DNA of 64,000 bases from Pseudoalteromonas sp. H105 (GTDB lineage Bacteria > Pseudomonadota > Gammaproteobacteria > Enterobacterales > Alteromonadaceae): positions 434,001-498,000 of the forward strand of contig NZ_LOFH01000001.1 of the NCBI RefSeq assembly GCF_001469215.1, read 5' to 3'. The notes beneath the pieces were generated by a model, which searched no databases, was not told where the DNA came from, and saw only the letters and a program-made list of their open reading frames with translations. The position numbers and the translations under genes were made by a program. Shown one piece after another: positions 8,177 to 18,753 of this stretch (positions are counted from its first letter, which is position 1; each line of letters opens with the position of its first letter).

Positions 8177-10996
8177 ATGCACGAAGGTGTGATGAAGGCA
8201 TGGCTAGAATCTTCACATTTAAACGGCGGTAACGTTGCTTATGTTGAAGAGCTTTATGAAGCGTATTTAGATGATGCGACTTCTGTGCCAGAAGAATGGC
8301 GAGAAGTGTTCGAACAATTACCAAAAGTTGATGGTGTGGATGTTGATGTAAAACATTCAGAAGTTCGTTCACAATTTGCGGCGCTTGCTAAAAACAAGCA
8401 TAGAGAAGTAGTGGTAATGGAAGGTGGAAGCGGCGACCTTAAACAAGTCAAAGTTCTTCAACTTATAAATGCTTTCCGTTTCCGTGGTCACCAAAATGCT
8501 AATCTTGATCCATTAGGTATATGGAAGCGTGAACGCGTAAGAGATTTAGAATTAAAATACCACGACTTATCTGAAGCTGATTTTGACCGTGAATTTAACG
8601 TGGGATCGTTTGCCGTTGGCCGCGATACCATGCCTTTAGGTGAACTATATCAGGCGCTCAAAACTACATATTGTGGTTCGGTCGGTGCTGAGTATATGCA
8701 CATCACATCAACTGAAGAAAAGCGCTGGTTGCAACAGCGATTAGAATCAGTACAATCACGCCCAAATTTCAGCAAAGATGAAAAATTACGTATTTTAAAA
8801 GGCTTAACTGCAGCTGATGGTCTTGAAAAATATTTAGGTGCTAAATTCCCAGGCGCTAAACGCTTCTCACTCGAAGGGGGGGATGCGTTAGTACCTATGC
8901 TCAAAGAACTTATTCATCGCGCTGGTGAGAGTGGCCAAAAAGAAGCCGTTATCGGCATGGCTCACCGCGGGCGTTTAAATGTGTTAGTTAACGTGCTGGG
9001 TAAAAATCCATCAGAATTATTTGATGAGTTTGCAGGCAAGCACAAAGACACAAACAGTTCTGGTGATGTTAAATATCATATGGGTTACTCGTCAGATTTT
9101 GCGACCTCTGGTGGCAATGTTCATATGGCACTTGCTTTCAACCCATCTCACTTAGAAATCGTTAACCCTGTTGTTATGGGTTCTGTTCGTGCTCGTCTAG
9201 ACCGACTAAATGATAGTACGGGTTCAAAAGCTCTCCCGATCACTATTCATGGTGATTCTGCGATTGCAGGTCAAGGTGTAGTACAAGAAACATTTAACTT
9301 ATCGCAAACCAATGCATTTAGTTGTGGTGGTAGCATTCGTATTGTTGTAAACAACCAAGTTGGTTTTACGACAAACAAACAAGACGATGTTCGTTCTACT
9401 GATTACTGTACAGACATTGCAAAAATGGTTCAGTCGCCAATCTTCCACGTTAACTCTGATGATCCTGAAGCGGTCGCATTTGTTACTCAAATTGCACTTG
9501 ATTTCAGAAATCAATTTAAACGTGATGTGGTTATCGACTTAGTTTGTTACCGCAGACATGGCCATAATGAAGCTGATGAGCCTAACGCAACTCAGCCTAT
9601 CATGTATCAAAAAATTAAAAAGCACCCAGTGCCTCGTCTGATCTATGCAGATCAGTTGGTAGCCGAAGGGACTTTGTCTGACGCTGATGTAAAAGCGTTA
9701 GCTGATAACTACAGAAATGGTTTAGACGACGGTAATTGCGTTGTTGAAGAAGTACAAACTGAAACATCACACTCGTCTGATTGGGCTAAGTATGTTGGTC
9801 ATGATTGGAATGTTGAATACGATGCATCTGTTTCTGTCGAAAAGCTTAAAGAATTAGGCAACATTGTTGCAAATTACCCTGAAGGGCATAAGGCACAATC
9901 GCGCGTTAAAAAGATTTACGATGACCGTAAGTTAATGGCCGCGGGCGAAAAGCCACTCGATTGGGGAATGGCTGAAACATTAGCTTACGCAACAATTGCA
10001 AACGAAGGCACTGATATTCGTTTAACAGGTCAAGATTCTGGTCGTGGTACTTTCTTCCATCGTCATGCGGTTGTTCACAACCAAGCAGATGGTGCTACTT
10101 ATCTGCCGCTTCAAAATATAAGCGATGAACAGGGCAATTTTGAAGTATTTGACTCTGTACTTTCAGAAGAAGCCGTACTTGCGTTTGAATACGGCTACGC
10201 CACAGCAGAACCTACGTCACTTGTACTGTGGGAAGCTCAATTTGGGGATTTCGCCAACGGAGCTCAGGTTGTTTTTGACCAGTTTTTAAGTTCTGGTGAG
10301 CAAAAGTGGGGCCGTTTGTGTGGCTTAACCATTTTGCTACCTCATGGTTATGAAGGTCAAGGCCCAGAACATAGTTCGGCACGTTTAGAACGTTTCTTAC
10401 AATTGTGTGCTGATCATAATATGCAAGTATGTGTTCCTTCAACACCTGCTCAAGTATACGCTATGCTGCGCCGTCAATCAGTGCGTCCACTTCGTCGCCC
10501 GTTGATAGTTATGACGCCAAAATCATTATTACGTCATCCGTTAGCAACTTCATCATTAGAGGAGCTATCTGAAGGTGTATTCCATAATATGATTGATGAA
10601 ATCGATGATATTAAGGCTGAGAAGATTGAACGTGTTGTATTTTGTAGTGGTAAGGTTTATTACGAATTATTACAAGAACGCCGTAAACTTGAACTAGACA
10701 ATGTTGCAATTGTTCGAGTTGAGCAATTATATCCGTTCCCACATGATGAAATGGAGGCCATTATGTCTCGTTATCAACATGTGAAAGATTTTGTTTGGTG
10801 TCAAGAAGAACCTCAAAATCAGGGTGCTTGGTATTGTTCACAACATCATTTCGTTGATGCAATCCCTGCGGGCGCTAAGCTCAAATATGCTGGCCGTAAA
10901 GCATCAGCATCACCTGCATGCGGTTACATGTCAGTGCATCTTAAAGAACAACAAGCGCTCGTTGCAGATGCGCTTACAATAGAAAAGAAAGGATAA
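8177..10996 (+). CDS. sucA: 2-oxoglutarate dehydrogenase E1 component SucA
   Basis: Thiamine-diphosphate-dependent decarboxylase of the 2-oxoglutarate dehydrogenase complex. The 939 residues match the family (E. coli 933). The N-terminal segment KAWLESSHLNG is the SucB-binding region, and the catalytic core has GMAHRGRLNVL, the loop CYRRHGHNEADEP and GTFFHRHAV. The start at 8177 has AAAGGG upstream; an ATG five codons later is an alternative. It is four bases before sucB. The E3 gene (lpd) is not in the window, as is usual because E3 is shared with pyruvate dehydrogenase. Confidence 0.96.
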   Translation: MHEGVMKAWLESSHLNGGNVAYVEELYEAYLDDATSVPEEWREVFEQLPKVDGVDVDVKHSEVRSQFAALAKNKHREVVVMEGGSGDLKQVKVLQLINAFRFRGHQNANLDPLGIWKRERVRDLELKYHDLSEADFDREFNVGSFAVGRDTMPLGELYQALKTTYCGSVGAEYMHITSTEEKRWLQQRLESVQSRPNFSKDEKLRILKGLTAADGLEKYLGAKFPGAKRFSLEGGDALVPMLKELIHRAGESGQKEAVIGMAHRGRLNVLVNVLGKNPSELFDEFAGKHKDTNSSGDVKYHMGYSSDFATSGGNVHMALAFNPSHLEIVNPVVMGSVRARLDRLNDSTGSKALPITIHGDSAIAGQGVVQETFNLSQTNAFSCGGSIRIVVNNQVGFTTNKQDDVRSTDYCTDIAKMVQSPIFHVNSDDPEAVAFVTQIALDFRNQFKRDVVIDLVCYRRHGHNEADEPNATQPIMYQKIKKHPVPRLIYADQLVAEGTLSDADVKALADNYRNGLDDGNCVVEEVQTETSHSSDWAKYVGHDWNVEYDASVSVEKLKELGNIVANYPEGHKAQSRVKKIYDDRKLMAAGEKPLDWGMAETLAYATIANEGTDIRLTGQDSGRGTFFHRHAVVHNQADGATYLPLQNISDEQGNFEVFDSVLSEEAVLAFEYGYATAEPTSLVLWEAQFGDFANGAQVVFDQFLSSGEQKWGRLCGLTILLPHGYEGQGPEHSSARLERFLQLCADHNMQVCVPSTPAQVYAMLRRQSVRPLRRPLIVMTPKSLLRHPLATSSLEELSEGVFHNMIDEIDDIKAEKIERVVFCSGKVYYELLQERRKLELDNVAIVRVEQLYPFPHDEMEAIMSRYQHVKDFVWCQEEPQNQGAWYCSQHHFVDAIPAGAKLKYAGRKASASPACGYMSVHLKEQQALVADALTIEKKG

Positions 10997-10999
10997 GCA

Positions 11000-12508
11000 A
11001 TGAGCACAGAAATCAAAGTTCCTGTTCTTCCTGAGTCGGTTGCAGATGCTTCCGTTGCAACATGGCATGTAAGTGTTGGCGACAAAGTAAGCCGTGACCA
11101 AAACTTAGTTGATATTGAAACAGATAAAGTTGTATTAGAAGTAGTTGCACCTAACGATGGTGTTATTACTGAAATCTCTCAAGAAGAGGGTGCAACGGTT
11201 CTTGGCGACCAAATAATTGGTTTGATTGGTGATGCAGACGCAGCTCCAAGCCAAGAAGCTAAAAATGAAGCACCAGCTTCAGACAAACAAGAAAGTGCGC
11301 CAACGGCGCAATCAGCTCAAGCATCAGAAGGTAAAGAAGTGGACATTAAAGTACCGGTACTTCCAGAATCAGTCGCAGACGCGACAGTAGCTACGTGGCA
11401 TGTACAACCAGGTGACGCGGTTTCTCGCGACCAAAACTTAGTTGACATTGAAACTGACAAAGTTGTTCTTGAAGTTGTTGCCCAAGAAGACGGTATCATG
11501 GGTGAAATCATCCATGCTGAAGGCGACACCGTATTAGGTGAGCAAGTAATTGGTTCTGTTAAAGCCGGTGCAGCACCAGCATCACCTGCCGAAAAGACAG
11601 ATGCACCAGCTGCTGAATCAACGGATAGTTCAGACGTGTTAACACCCTCTGTACGTCGTTTAATTGCAGAAAAAGGGTTAGATGCTTCTAAGATTAAGGG
11701 GTCAGGTAAAAATGGCCGTGTAACGAAAGAAGATGTTGATACTTTCTTAAAAGCACCTGCACCCGTTGCAAAAGCACCTCAAGCAGCTGCACCTGCTCCA
11801 ATGGGTGATCGTTCACAGAAACGCGTTCCTATGACACGCTTACGTAAAACGATAGCAAACCGCTTGCTTGAAGCTAAAAACTCAACTGCAATGTTAACTA
11901 CTTTCAACGAAGTGAACATGAAACCAATCATGGATCTTCGTAAGCAGTATCAAGAAGTATTTGAAAAGCGTCACGGCATTCGTTTAGGTTTCATGTCTTT
12001 TTACGTTAAAGCGGTAACTGAAGCCCTTAAGCGTTTCCCTGATGTAAACGCATCAATTGATGGCGATGACATTGTTTATCATAACTATTTTGATATCAGC
12101 ATCGCAGTTTCAACTCCACGTGGCCTTGTTACTCCAGTTCTTAAAGATTGTGACAAGCTTTCTGTTGCTGAAATTGAAAAAGGTATCCGTGAATTAGCAC
12201 TTAAAGGTCGTGACGGTAAGCTTACGCTTGATGACATGACAGGTGGTAACTTCACTATCACTAACGGTGGTGTATTTGGATCACTGCTTTCTACTCCAAT
12301 CATTAACTTACCGCAGTCTTCAATATTGGGTATGCACAAAATCCAAGAGCGTCCAATGGCTGTTAATGGCAAAGTTGAGATACTACCAATGATGTACCTG
12401 GCGCTATCTTATGATCATCGTCAAATTGATGGTAAAGAATCGGTTGGTTTCTTAGTAACAATTAAAGAGTTACTTGAAGATCCAACTCGCTTATTACTAG
12501 ATGTTTAA
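11000..12508 (+). CDS. sucB: Dihydrolipoyl succinyltransferase SucB with two lipoyl domains
   Basis: E2 core of the 2-oxoglutarate dehydrogenase complex, which transfers succinyl groups to CoA. There are two nearly identical lipoyl domains: residues about 1-77 with lipoyl-lysine K43 in ETDKVVLEV, and residues about 114-188 with K154 in the same motif. Ala/Pro-rich linkers separate them. The E1/E3-binding domain is at about 213-250 and the catalytic domain at about 273-502, with the active-site motif YDHRQIDG (H473, D477). Most gammaproteobacterial SucB proteins, including E. coli (about 405 residues), have a single lipoyl domain, so the 502-residue length is explained by an internal duplication. 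It is followed by a strong terminator. Confidence 0.96.
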   Translation: MSTEIKVPVLPESVADASVATWHVSVGDKVSRDQNLVDIETDKVVLEVVAPNDGVITEISQEEGATVLGDQIIGLIGDADAAPSQEAKNEAPASDKQESAPTAQSAQASEGKEVDIKVPVLPESVADATVATWHVQPGDAVSRDQNLVDIETDKVVLEVVAQEDGIMGEIIHAEGDTVLGEQVIGSVKAGAAPASPAEKTDAPAAESTDSSDVLTPSVRRLIAEKGLDASKIKGSGKNGRVTKEDVDTFLKAPAPVAKAPQAAAPAPMGDRSQKRVPMTRLRKTIANRLLEAKNSTAMLTTFNEVNMKPIMDLRKQYQEVFEKRHGIRLGFMSFYVKAVTEALKRFPDVNASIDGDDIVYHNYFDISIAVSTPRGLVTPVLKDCDKLSVAEIEKGIRELALKGRDGKLTLDDMTGGNFTITNGGVFGSLLSTPIINLPQSSILGMHKIQERPMAVNGKVEILPMMYLALSYDHRQIDGKESVGFLVTIKELLEDPTRLLLDV

Positions 12509-12526
12509 TCTAGTTGTATGAAATAT

Positions 12527-12559
12527 AAGCTGTGAATGACAATTCACAGCTTTTTTTTT
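12527..12559 (+). terminator. Rho-independent terminator after sucB
   Basis: An eleven-base-pair hairpin (AAGCTGTGAAT / ATTCACAGCTT) is followed by nine T. It divides sdhCDAB-sucAB from sucCD, so sucCD must have its own promoter in 12560-12685. Confidence 0.92.
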
Positions 12560-12685
12560 GCGCCTTTGGTCTAACTGGGGTTTTCATGTTAAGCCTTGGC
12601 ATCTATACTAAGTGCGCAATTTGGGATAGCTGTTTATTTGCATAAATATTCAGCTCTTTTAGTATAAAAAATTGGATAAAGCATC

Positions 12686-13852
12686 ATGAATTTGCATGAG
12701 TATCAGGCAAAACAACTTTTTGCCGAATATGGTTTACCAGTTTCTCAAGGTTTCGCTTGCGATACACCTGAAGAAGCTGCAGCAGCTGCTGAAAAAATTG
12801 GCGGCGATATGTGGGTTGTTAAAACTCAGGTTCACGCAGGTGGACGTGGTAAAGCTGGCGGTGTAAAGCTAGTTAAAACTATCGACGAAGTAAAAGAGTT
12901 TGCTGCAAACTGGTTAGGTAAAAACTTAGTTACTTACCAAACAGACGAGAATGGTCAGCCTGTTGCTAAAATTTTAGTAGAAAGCTGTACAGATATCGCC
13001 AACGAATTGTACTTAGGTGCAGTTGTTGACCGTGCTTCTCGCAAAGTTGTTTTCATGGCGTCTACAGAAGGCGGTGTTGAAATTGAAACTGTTGCAGAAG
13101 AAACACCAGAGCTTATCCACAAGGCTGAGATCGATCCATTAGTAGGTCCTCAAGCTTACCAAGCACGTGAACTTGGTTTCAAATTGGGTCTTAACCCAAC
13201 ACAAATGAAGCAGTTTGTTAAGATCTTCATGGGTCTTGGTAACATGTTCAACGATTTCGATTTCGCACTTTTAGAAATCAACCCGTTAGTAATCACAGAT
13301 GAAGGTAACCTTCACTGTCTTGACGGTAAAATCGGTATCGATGGTAATGCACTTTACCGTCAACCAAAAATCCGTGAGTTCCACGATCCATCTCAAGAAG
13401 ATGCACGTGAAGCACACGCAGCAAGCTTTGAGCTTAACTACGTAGCACTAGACGGTAACGTAGGTTGTATGGTTAATGGTGCAGGCCTAGCAATGGGTAC
13501 AATGGACATCGTAAACCTACACGGCGGCAAGCCAGCTAACTTCTTAGATGTTGGTGGCGGCGCAACGAAAGAACGTGTTTCTGAAGCATTCAAAATCATC
13601 CTTTCAGACGACAATGTTAAAGCTGTTTTAGTTAACATCTTTGGTGGTATCGTACGTTGTGACATGATTGCTGAAGGCATCATTGGCGCAGTTAAAGAAG
13701 TTGGTGTAAACGTTCCTGTAGTTGTACGTTTAGAAGGTACTAACGCTGAATTAGGTCGTGAAGTTCTTAAGAGCTCTGACTTAGACATCATCGCTGCTGA
13801 ATCATTAACAGACGCTGCTGAGAAAGTTGTAGCTGCTGCGGAGGGCAAATAA
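12686..13852 (+). CDS. sucC: Succinyl-CoA synthetase beta subunit SucC
   Basis: ATP-grasp-type beta subunit of succinyl-CoA synthetase, which makes ATP (or GTP) while releasing succinate. Length 388 residues is exactly that of the family. It begins [12 protein letters not shown], with the nucleotide segment [14 protein letters not shown] and the metal/nucleotide segment LEINPLVI; the C-terminal ligase-CoA domain contains [10 protein letters not shown]. Its stop overlaps the sucD ATG by one base. The codon use is strongly biased, as in highly expressed genes. Confidence 0.97.
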   Translation: MNLHEYQAKQLFAEYGLPVSQGFACDTPEEAAAAAEKIGGDMWVVKTQVHAGGRGKAGGVKLVKTIDEVKEFAANWLGKNLVTYQTDENGQPVAKILVESCTDIANELYLGAVVDRASRKVVFMASTEGGVEIETVAEETPELIHKAEIDPLVGPQAYQARELGFKLGLNPTQMKQFVKIFMGLGNMFNDFDFALLEINPLVITDEGNLHCLDGKIGIDGNALYRQPKIREFHDPSQEDAREAHAASFELNYVALDGNVGCMVNGAGLAMGTMDIVNLHGGKPANFLDVGGGATKERVSEAFKIILSDDNVKAVLVNIFGGIVRCDMIAEGIIGAVKEVGVNVPVVVRLEGTNAELGREVLKSSDLDIIAAESLTDAAEKVVAAAEGK

Positions 13853-14724
13853 TGTCTGTATTAATCAATAAAGATACAAAAGTTATCTGTCAAGGTTTCA
13901 CTGGTGGCCAAGGTACTTTCCACTCAGAGCAAGCGCTTGAGTATGGTACACAAATGGTTGGTGGTGTAAGCCCAGGTAAAGGCGGTCAAACGCACCTTGG
14001 TCTTCCAGTATTCAATACAGTACGTGATGCAGTACAAGAAACTGGCGCTACAGCATCAGTAATCTATGTACCAGCACCTTTCTGTAAAGATGCAATCTTA
14101 GAAGCAATCGATGCTGGCATCGAGCTAATTGTTTGTATCACTGAAGGTATTCCTACACTTGATATGGTTGACGTTAAAGTTAAACTAGATCAAACAGGTA
14201 CTCGTATGATCGGTCCTAACTGTCCAGGTGTTATCACTCCTGGTGAGACTAAGATTGGTATCATGCCTGGTCATATCCACAAGCCTGGTAAAGTAGGCAT
14301 TGTTTCTCGCTCTGGTACTTTAACGTACGAAGCGGTTAAGCAAACTACTGATGCTGGTTTTGGTCAGTCTACGTGTGTTGGTATTGGTGGTGATCCAATC
14401 CCAGGTACTAACTTCATCGACGTTTTAGAAATGTTCGAGAAAGATCCACAAACTGAAGCAATCGTAATGATTGGTGAAATCGGTGGTACTGCAGAAGAAG
14501 AAGCTGCAGAGTACATCAAAGCAAACGTTACTAAGCCTGTTGTATCTTACATTGCTGGTGTTACTGCTCCAGAAGGTAAGCGCATGGGTCACGCTGGCGC
14601 AATCATCGCAGGCGGTAAAGGTACTGCTGATGAGAAATTTGCTGCATTAGAAGCTGCTGGCGTACAAACTGTACGTTCACTTGCTGATATCGGTAAAGCA
14701 CTTAAAGAAAAAACAGGCTGGTAA
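13852..14724 (+). CDS. sucD: Succinyl-CoA synthetase alpha subunit SucD
   Basis: Alpha subunit carrying the CoA-binding Rossmann domain and the phosphohistidine. The CoA motif [13 protein letters not shown] is near the N-terminus and the phosphorylated His lies in GHAGAII near residue 247. Length is 290 residues, as usual. It is translationally coupled to sucC and followed by a clear terminator. Confidence 0.97.
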   Translation: MSVLINKDTKVICQGFTGGQGTFHSEQALEYGTQMVGGVSPGKGGQTHLGLPVFNTVRDAVQETGATASVIYVPAPFCKDAILEAIDAGIELIVCITEGIPTLDMVDVKVKLDQTGTRMIGPNCPGVITPGETKIGIMPGHIHKPGKVGIVSRSGTLTYEAVKQTTDAGFGQSTCVGIGGDPIPGTNFIDVLEMFEKDPQTEAIVMIGEIGGTAEEEAAEYIKANVTKPVVSYIAGVTAPEGKRMGHAGAIIAGGKGTADEKFAALEAAGVQTVRSLADIGKALKEKTGW

Positions 14725-14742
14725 TCGCTCGTTTTCTTTAAT

Positions 14743-14775
14743 AAAGGCTCACTTTTATAGTGAGCCTTTTTGTTT
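14743..14775 (+). terminator. Rho-independent terminator after sucD
   Basis: An eleven-base-pair stem (AAAGGCTCACT / AGTGAGCCTTT) with a five-base loop is followed by a T-rich tract. It ends the sucCD unit. Confidence 0.92.
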
Positions 14776-14859
14776 TTACAGGTGAAGTATGTGACTAGTA
14801 ATATATCTTACTGTCGTTATAATACCTTCGGTCAAAATAATCTTAAGTTCACTTAAAAA

Positions 14860-16707
14860 ATGCGGTTACTTAAATTTCTAATTTTAATTTTTTGTTGGTG
14901 TAAGCCGCAGTTAAGTACTGCATTAACAGATGAATACGATTCTCTTTTACGTGTTGAACACCAAGCTTTAGTTGAGCCGCTTAAATATATAGATTTACTA
15001 TCCTTTGAAACCGCTGCGAGTAAAGCTGAAACAACGTCTGATTTATTCAAAAAAGTGTTATTAGCACGTTTATATTCTTTTCATGGTGATGTAACACTCT
15101 CAAAAACGACTTTTGAATCTGTTTTTCATCAACTGCCTGAAAATAACCTGTGGTTACGCGGTTACTGGATGTTACATCGAAGTAGCTTATCATTGGAAGA
15201 AGGGGAACTTCCTCAAGCTTTAAAACAAATAGATCATGCAATCGCCTTATTTGTAAGGGTGAATGATTTGAAAATGCTCGTTCACGCTCGGACAAGTAAA
15301 GCGGTTTTACTTCTTTGGCAAGAAGATTATGAGTTATCTATTGAGTTGCTAGAAGCCGCTTATTTGATGTCTAAAACATCGCATATCCCTGAAGCAACAC
15401 TGAATTACGTTTATCTTGGCTTTGCAGCCTATTACACATCAATGTCAATTTTTGACCAAGCCATTAAATTTGCAGAGTTGGCCAAAGACAATGTTGTTAA
15501 CAATGGTGATGTGGTTAATGGATTGCCCATTATTTCTTTATTATGTACAACGTATGAAAGAGCACATAAACTCGAATTAGCTAACAGTTGCTACGATCAA
15601 CTGATCGATTTATCTGTGTCTGTAAAAGTTCCTCGCTTTTTGTTTTGGGCACCTGCTGGAAAAGCATCAGTAGCAATACAGCAAAAAAATTATTCAGAAG
15701 CATTAAAGTTGCTGTATTTGTCTAAAAGCTATTTACCTGACTTAGCTATAAACCCTGCGCATATTGTTGCACTCTATAATAATTTTGGTAAAACGTTTTT
15801 GGCATTGAATCAACCTGCTCAGGCCCTAGAGTATTTACAAAGTTCAGAACAACTGTTGCAGCAATATGAGCGTCCATTAAATAATAGATATAAAAGAAAT
15901 ACGTTGTTGTTGAAGGCTAAAAGCCAAGAAATGAAAAAAGATTTTGTAGCGGCTAATGAGTCTCTTTGGCTTTTTATTGATTTAGTCGAAGAAGCAAAAC
16001 TCACTACGCAACAAAAACTTGAGCAAGAAGCACGTTCAAAATATGAATCCAGCCAGCAAGAAATTAAACTTCAACTTGCAGAAGAGAAGCTCAAAAATCA
16101 ACAAATAGAACTTGAGAGATTAGAGAAAGATGCACAATTACAAATGGCTTATTTAGTAATCGGTTTTCTGGCATTTGTTTCTATTTCTATTTTTACTATT
16201 AACCAGCATAAAGCGTTTCGAAAAAGTCAGTATCGTGCAAACACAGACGCATTAACCGGTGCGCCTAATCGAAGATATATTTTAGATTTTGTGCTGAAGA
16301 AGTTGCTAGATAAAGAAAAATTATTTGCGGTTGCTATTTTAGATATAGATCATTTCAAACGTGTGAATGATCAATACGGTCACGATATAGGCGATCAGGC
16401 ATTGATTGGATTTACTCATACGCTAAAAAAATACCTTAATAACACTGAATGTAAGTTTGCACGCTTTGGTGGTGAGGAGTTTTTAGTCGTTATGCCTGGT
16501 TATGATGTGGCAAATGCAACTGTATTGATTACCGGCTTATGCGACTTCATTAGAGAATCGACATACACAGACCTAAATATTTCGATCACAAGTAGTGCGG
16601 GTGTCTCACAATATATTAAAGGGATACAGTTGAATGCAATTTTAAAACAAGCGGACCAAAAGCTTTATGAGGCAAAAAACACCGGCAGGGATAAGGTATG
16701 TGGTTAA
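14860..16707 (+). CDS. Periplasmic TPR-type sensor diguanylate cyclase
   Basis: A 615-residue predicted inner-membrane enzyme that would make cyclic di-GMP. An N-terminal signal peptide (about residues 1-22) leads into a long alpha-helical, TPR-like sensor region to about residue 385. A coiled-coil stretch rich in K/E/Q follows, then one transmembrane helix at about 428-446 and a C-terminal GGDEF domain. The active-site signature is GGEEF near residue 535, and the metal/substrate segment is AILDIDHFKRVNDQYGHDIGD. There is no RxxD inhibitory site five residues before the signature, so product inhibition through that site is unlikely. It is a single-gene unit between terminators. The ligand of the sensor region is unknown. 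Confidence 0.88.
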   Translation: MRLLKFLILIFCWCKPQLSTALTDEYDSLLRVEHQALVEPLKYIDLLSFETAASKAETTSDLFKKVLLARLYSFHGDVTLSKTTFESVFHQLPENNLWLRGYWMLHRSSLSLEEGELPQALKQIDHAIALFVRVNDLKMLVHARTSKAVLLLWQEDYELSIELLEAAYLMSKTSHIPEATLNYVYLGFAAYYTSMSIFDQAIKFAELAKDNVVNNGDVVNGLPIISLLCTTYERAHKLELANSCYDQLIDLSVSVKVPRFLFWAPAGKASVAIQQKNYSEALKLLYLSKSYLPDLAINPAHIVALYNNFGKTFLALNQPAQALEYLQSSEQLLQQYERPLNNRYKRNTLLLKAKSQEMKKDFVAANESLWLFIDLVEEAKLTTQQKLEQEARSKYESSQQEIKLQLAEEKLKNQQIELERLEKDAQLQMAYLVIGFLAFVSISIFTINQHKAFRKSQYRANTDALTGAPNRRYILDFVLKKLLDKEKLFAVAILDIDHFKRVNDQYGHDIGDQALIGFTHTLKKYLNNTECKFARFGGEEFLVVMPGYDVANATVLITGLCDFIRESTYTDLNISITSSAGVSQYIKGIQLNAILKQADQKLYEAKNTGRDKVCG

Positions 16708-16896
16708 GGTTGTATTAATACCAATCCGCAGTAAAACTTAATCATTTTGCGGGGCTAAATATGTTGTTACCTGGGTTTAAAAATTCTCATTTAGAACAAC
16801 TAAATAGCAGATTATTTGCCTAGCTATCAACACGTTTTCCATCCTCAAAATAGATCATTTAATTAAGCGAATTGTTATAATTATATAAAGACAGAT

Positions 16897-16923
16897 ATAA
16901 AAAAACCGCTTTAAGCGGTTTTT
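16897..16923 (-). terminator. Rho-independent terminator after proS
   Basis: A ten-base-pair stem (AAAAACCGCT / AGCGGTTTTT) is flanked by A on one side and T on the other, so it can act in both directions. It ends proS on the minus strand and may also stop the converging GGDEF gene. Confidence 0.88.
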
Positions 16924-16947
16924 TTATTTGCTGATTTAATGAGTAAA

Positions 16948-18672
16948 TTAGCTTTGAACAGCTGCTTTTATTGCTTCAATTGCTGTGTCTAAATCTAGCA
17001 TGAGTTTTTCACCAGTGTGGCGGTTTTTGAGCTCAACTTTGTTTTCGTCCAAATTACGTTCACCGATGACAAGTGTATAAGGAACACCCAATAACTCCAT
17101 GTCGTTAAACATAACACCCGGGCGCTCTTTACGATCATCAAATAATACATCGACACCTGCTGCTTTCAACCCATCATATAGACTATTAGCAATATCAGGA
17201 ATACGATGAGATTTATGCATATTCATAGGCACAATGGCAAGATCAAAAGGTGCAATTGGTTTAGGCCATTTAATACCATATTGATCGTTGTTTTGCTCTA
17301 TAGCAGCAGCAACGATTCTTGAAACACCAATGCCATAACAGCCCATTGTCATTACTTGGTTTTTACCTGACTCACTGAGTACGCCAGCTTTCATTGCTTC
17401 AGAATATTTAGTACCCAGTTGGAAAATATGACCTACTTCAACACCACGTTTGATTTGTAATGTGCCTTGACCACATGGACTTAAATCGCCTTCAACAATG
17501 TTGCGTAAATCTGCAACCTGGTATTCAGTTACATCACGATCCCAATTGATTCCACTAAAATGCTCATTGTCTTTGTTGGCACCAGCGACAAAATCAGCCA
17601 TTACATTGGCTGTGCGATCTACTATTATTGGTATAGTTAAACCAACAGGGCCAATTGAACCCGGCTTTGCGCCAATTGCGGCAACAATTTCAGATTCAGG
17701 TGCCATTTCAAGTGGCGAATGAACGAGTGGGTGGTTTTGTGCTTTTAATTCGTTTAATTCATGATCGCCACGAATAATAAGTGCAACTAACCCACGTTGT
17801 CCGTTTTCATCTTCCGTACCGTATACGATAAGCGTTTTTACACCACGATGGGGTTTAACACCATAATGCTTTTTAAGTTCGCTGATTGTTTTCGCATCAG
17901 GTGTTGGGAATGCTTTTAATTCTTTGCTTGCACCTGGACGCTCTTCTTTAGGTGCAAGGGCCTCGGCTTTTTCAATATTCGCGGCGTAATCACTTGCATC
18001 ACTAAATGCAATCGCATCTTCACCTGACTCTGCAAGTACATGAAACTCATGTGAAACACTACCACCAATAGACCCTGTATCAGCGAGCACTGGGCGATAG
18101 TCTAAGTTTAAACGCTCAAAGATATTACAATATGCTTTGTGCATTATTTCATAGGTATTGTTTAAACAGTCATCGCTTAAATGAAATGAGTAAGCATCTT
18201 TCATTGTAAATTCACGAGCTCGCATTACACCAAAACGCGGACGACGTTCATCACGCACTTTAGTTTGTACTTGGTAAAGTGTTAATGGTAATTGCTTGTA
18301 TGAGTTAATTTCTTTACGAACAAAGTCGGTGATCACTTCTTCATGCGTAGGGCCGAGAGCAAAAGGGCGATTGTGGCGGTCATTAAAGCGTACCAGCTCA
18401 TCACCAAATTGATCCCAACGTCCAGACTCTTGCCATAAATCCGCAGGTTGGATAACAGGCATAAGCATTTCAATTGCACCTGCCTTATCCATTTCTTCAC
18501 GAACGATAGTTTCAACTTTACGTAACACACGTAAACCAGAGGGTAGCCAAGTATATAAGCCCGACGCAACGCGGCGGATCATGCCTGCTCTTAACATTAA
18601 TTGATGCGAGATGATTTCAGCATCTGCTGGTGTTTCTTTCAGTGTTGCGAGTATATATTGACTAGTACGCAT
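16948..18672 (-). CDS. proS: Prolyl-tRNA synthetase
   Basis: Class II aminoacyl-tRNA synthetase that charges tRNA-Pro. Length 574 is that of the bacterial-type enzyme. Motif 2 is visible as [16 protein letters not shown] and [26 protein letters not shown], and motif 3 as [13 protein letters not shown]. The inserted editing domain lies between about 230 and 400 (for example VKTLIVYGT and ADFVAGAN). A C-terminal anticodon-binding domain follows. It stands alone between its terminator and trmO. Confidence 0.97.
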   Translation of the reverse strand: MRTSQYILATLKETPADAEIISHQLMLRAGMIRRVASGLYTWLPSGLRVLRKVETIVREEMDKAGAIEMLMPVIQPADLWQESGRWDQFGDELVRFNDRHNRPFALGPTHEEVITDFVRKEINSYKQLPLTLYQVQTKVRDERRPRFGVMRAREFTMKDAYSFHLSDDCLNNTYEIMHKAYCNIFERLNLDYRPVLADTGSIGGSVSHEFHVLAESGEDAIAFSDASDYAANIEKAEALAPKEERPGASKELKAFPTPDAKTISELKKHYGVKPHRGVKTLIVYGTEDENGQRGLVALIIRGDHELNELKAQNHPLVHSPLEMAPESEIVAAIGAKPGSIGPVGLTIPIIVDRTANVMADFVAGANKDNEHFSGINWDRDVTEYQVADLRNIVEGDLSPCGQGTLQIKRGVEVGHIFQLGTKYSEAMKAGVLSESGKNQVMTMGCYGIGVSRIVAAAIEQNNDQYGIKWPKPIAPFDLAIVPMNMHKSHRIPDIANSLYDGLKAAGVDVLFDDRKERPGVMFNDMELLGVPYTLVIGERNLDENKVELKNRHTGEKLMLDLDTAIEAIKAAVQS

Positions 18673-18753
18673 GTTATTTCCGATAGTTATAAAATTATTC
18701 AGAGCTAAGTTTAACAGCGCTTGCTTTTACACTAAAGCGCTAAGTTTAGTTTT

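Noticed and set aside
13438..13848. 136-codon minus-strand frame opposite sucC
   Set aside because: It is the shadow of a highly biased coding sequence on the other strand; composition (Pro/Thr/Ser-rich) is typical of such shadows.
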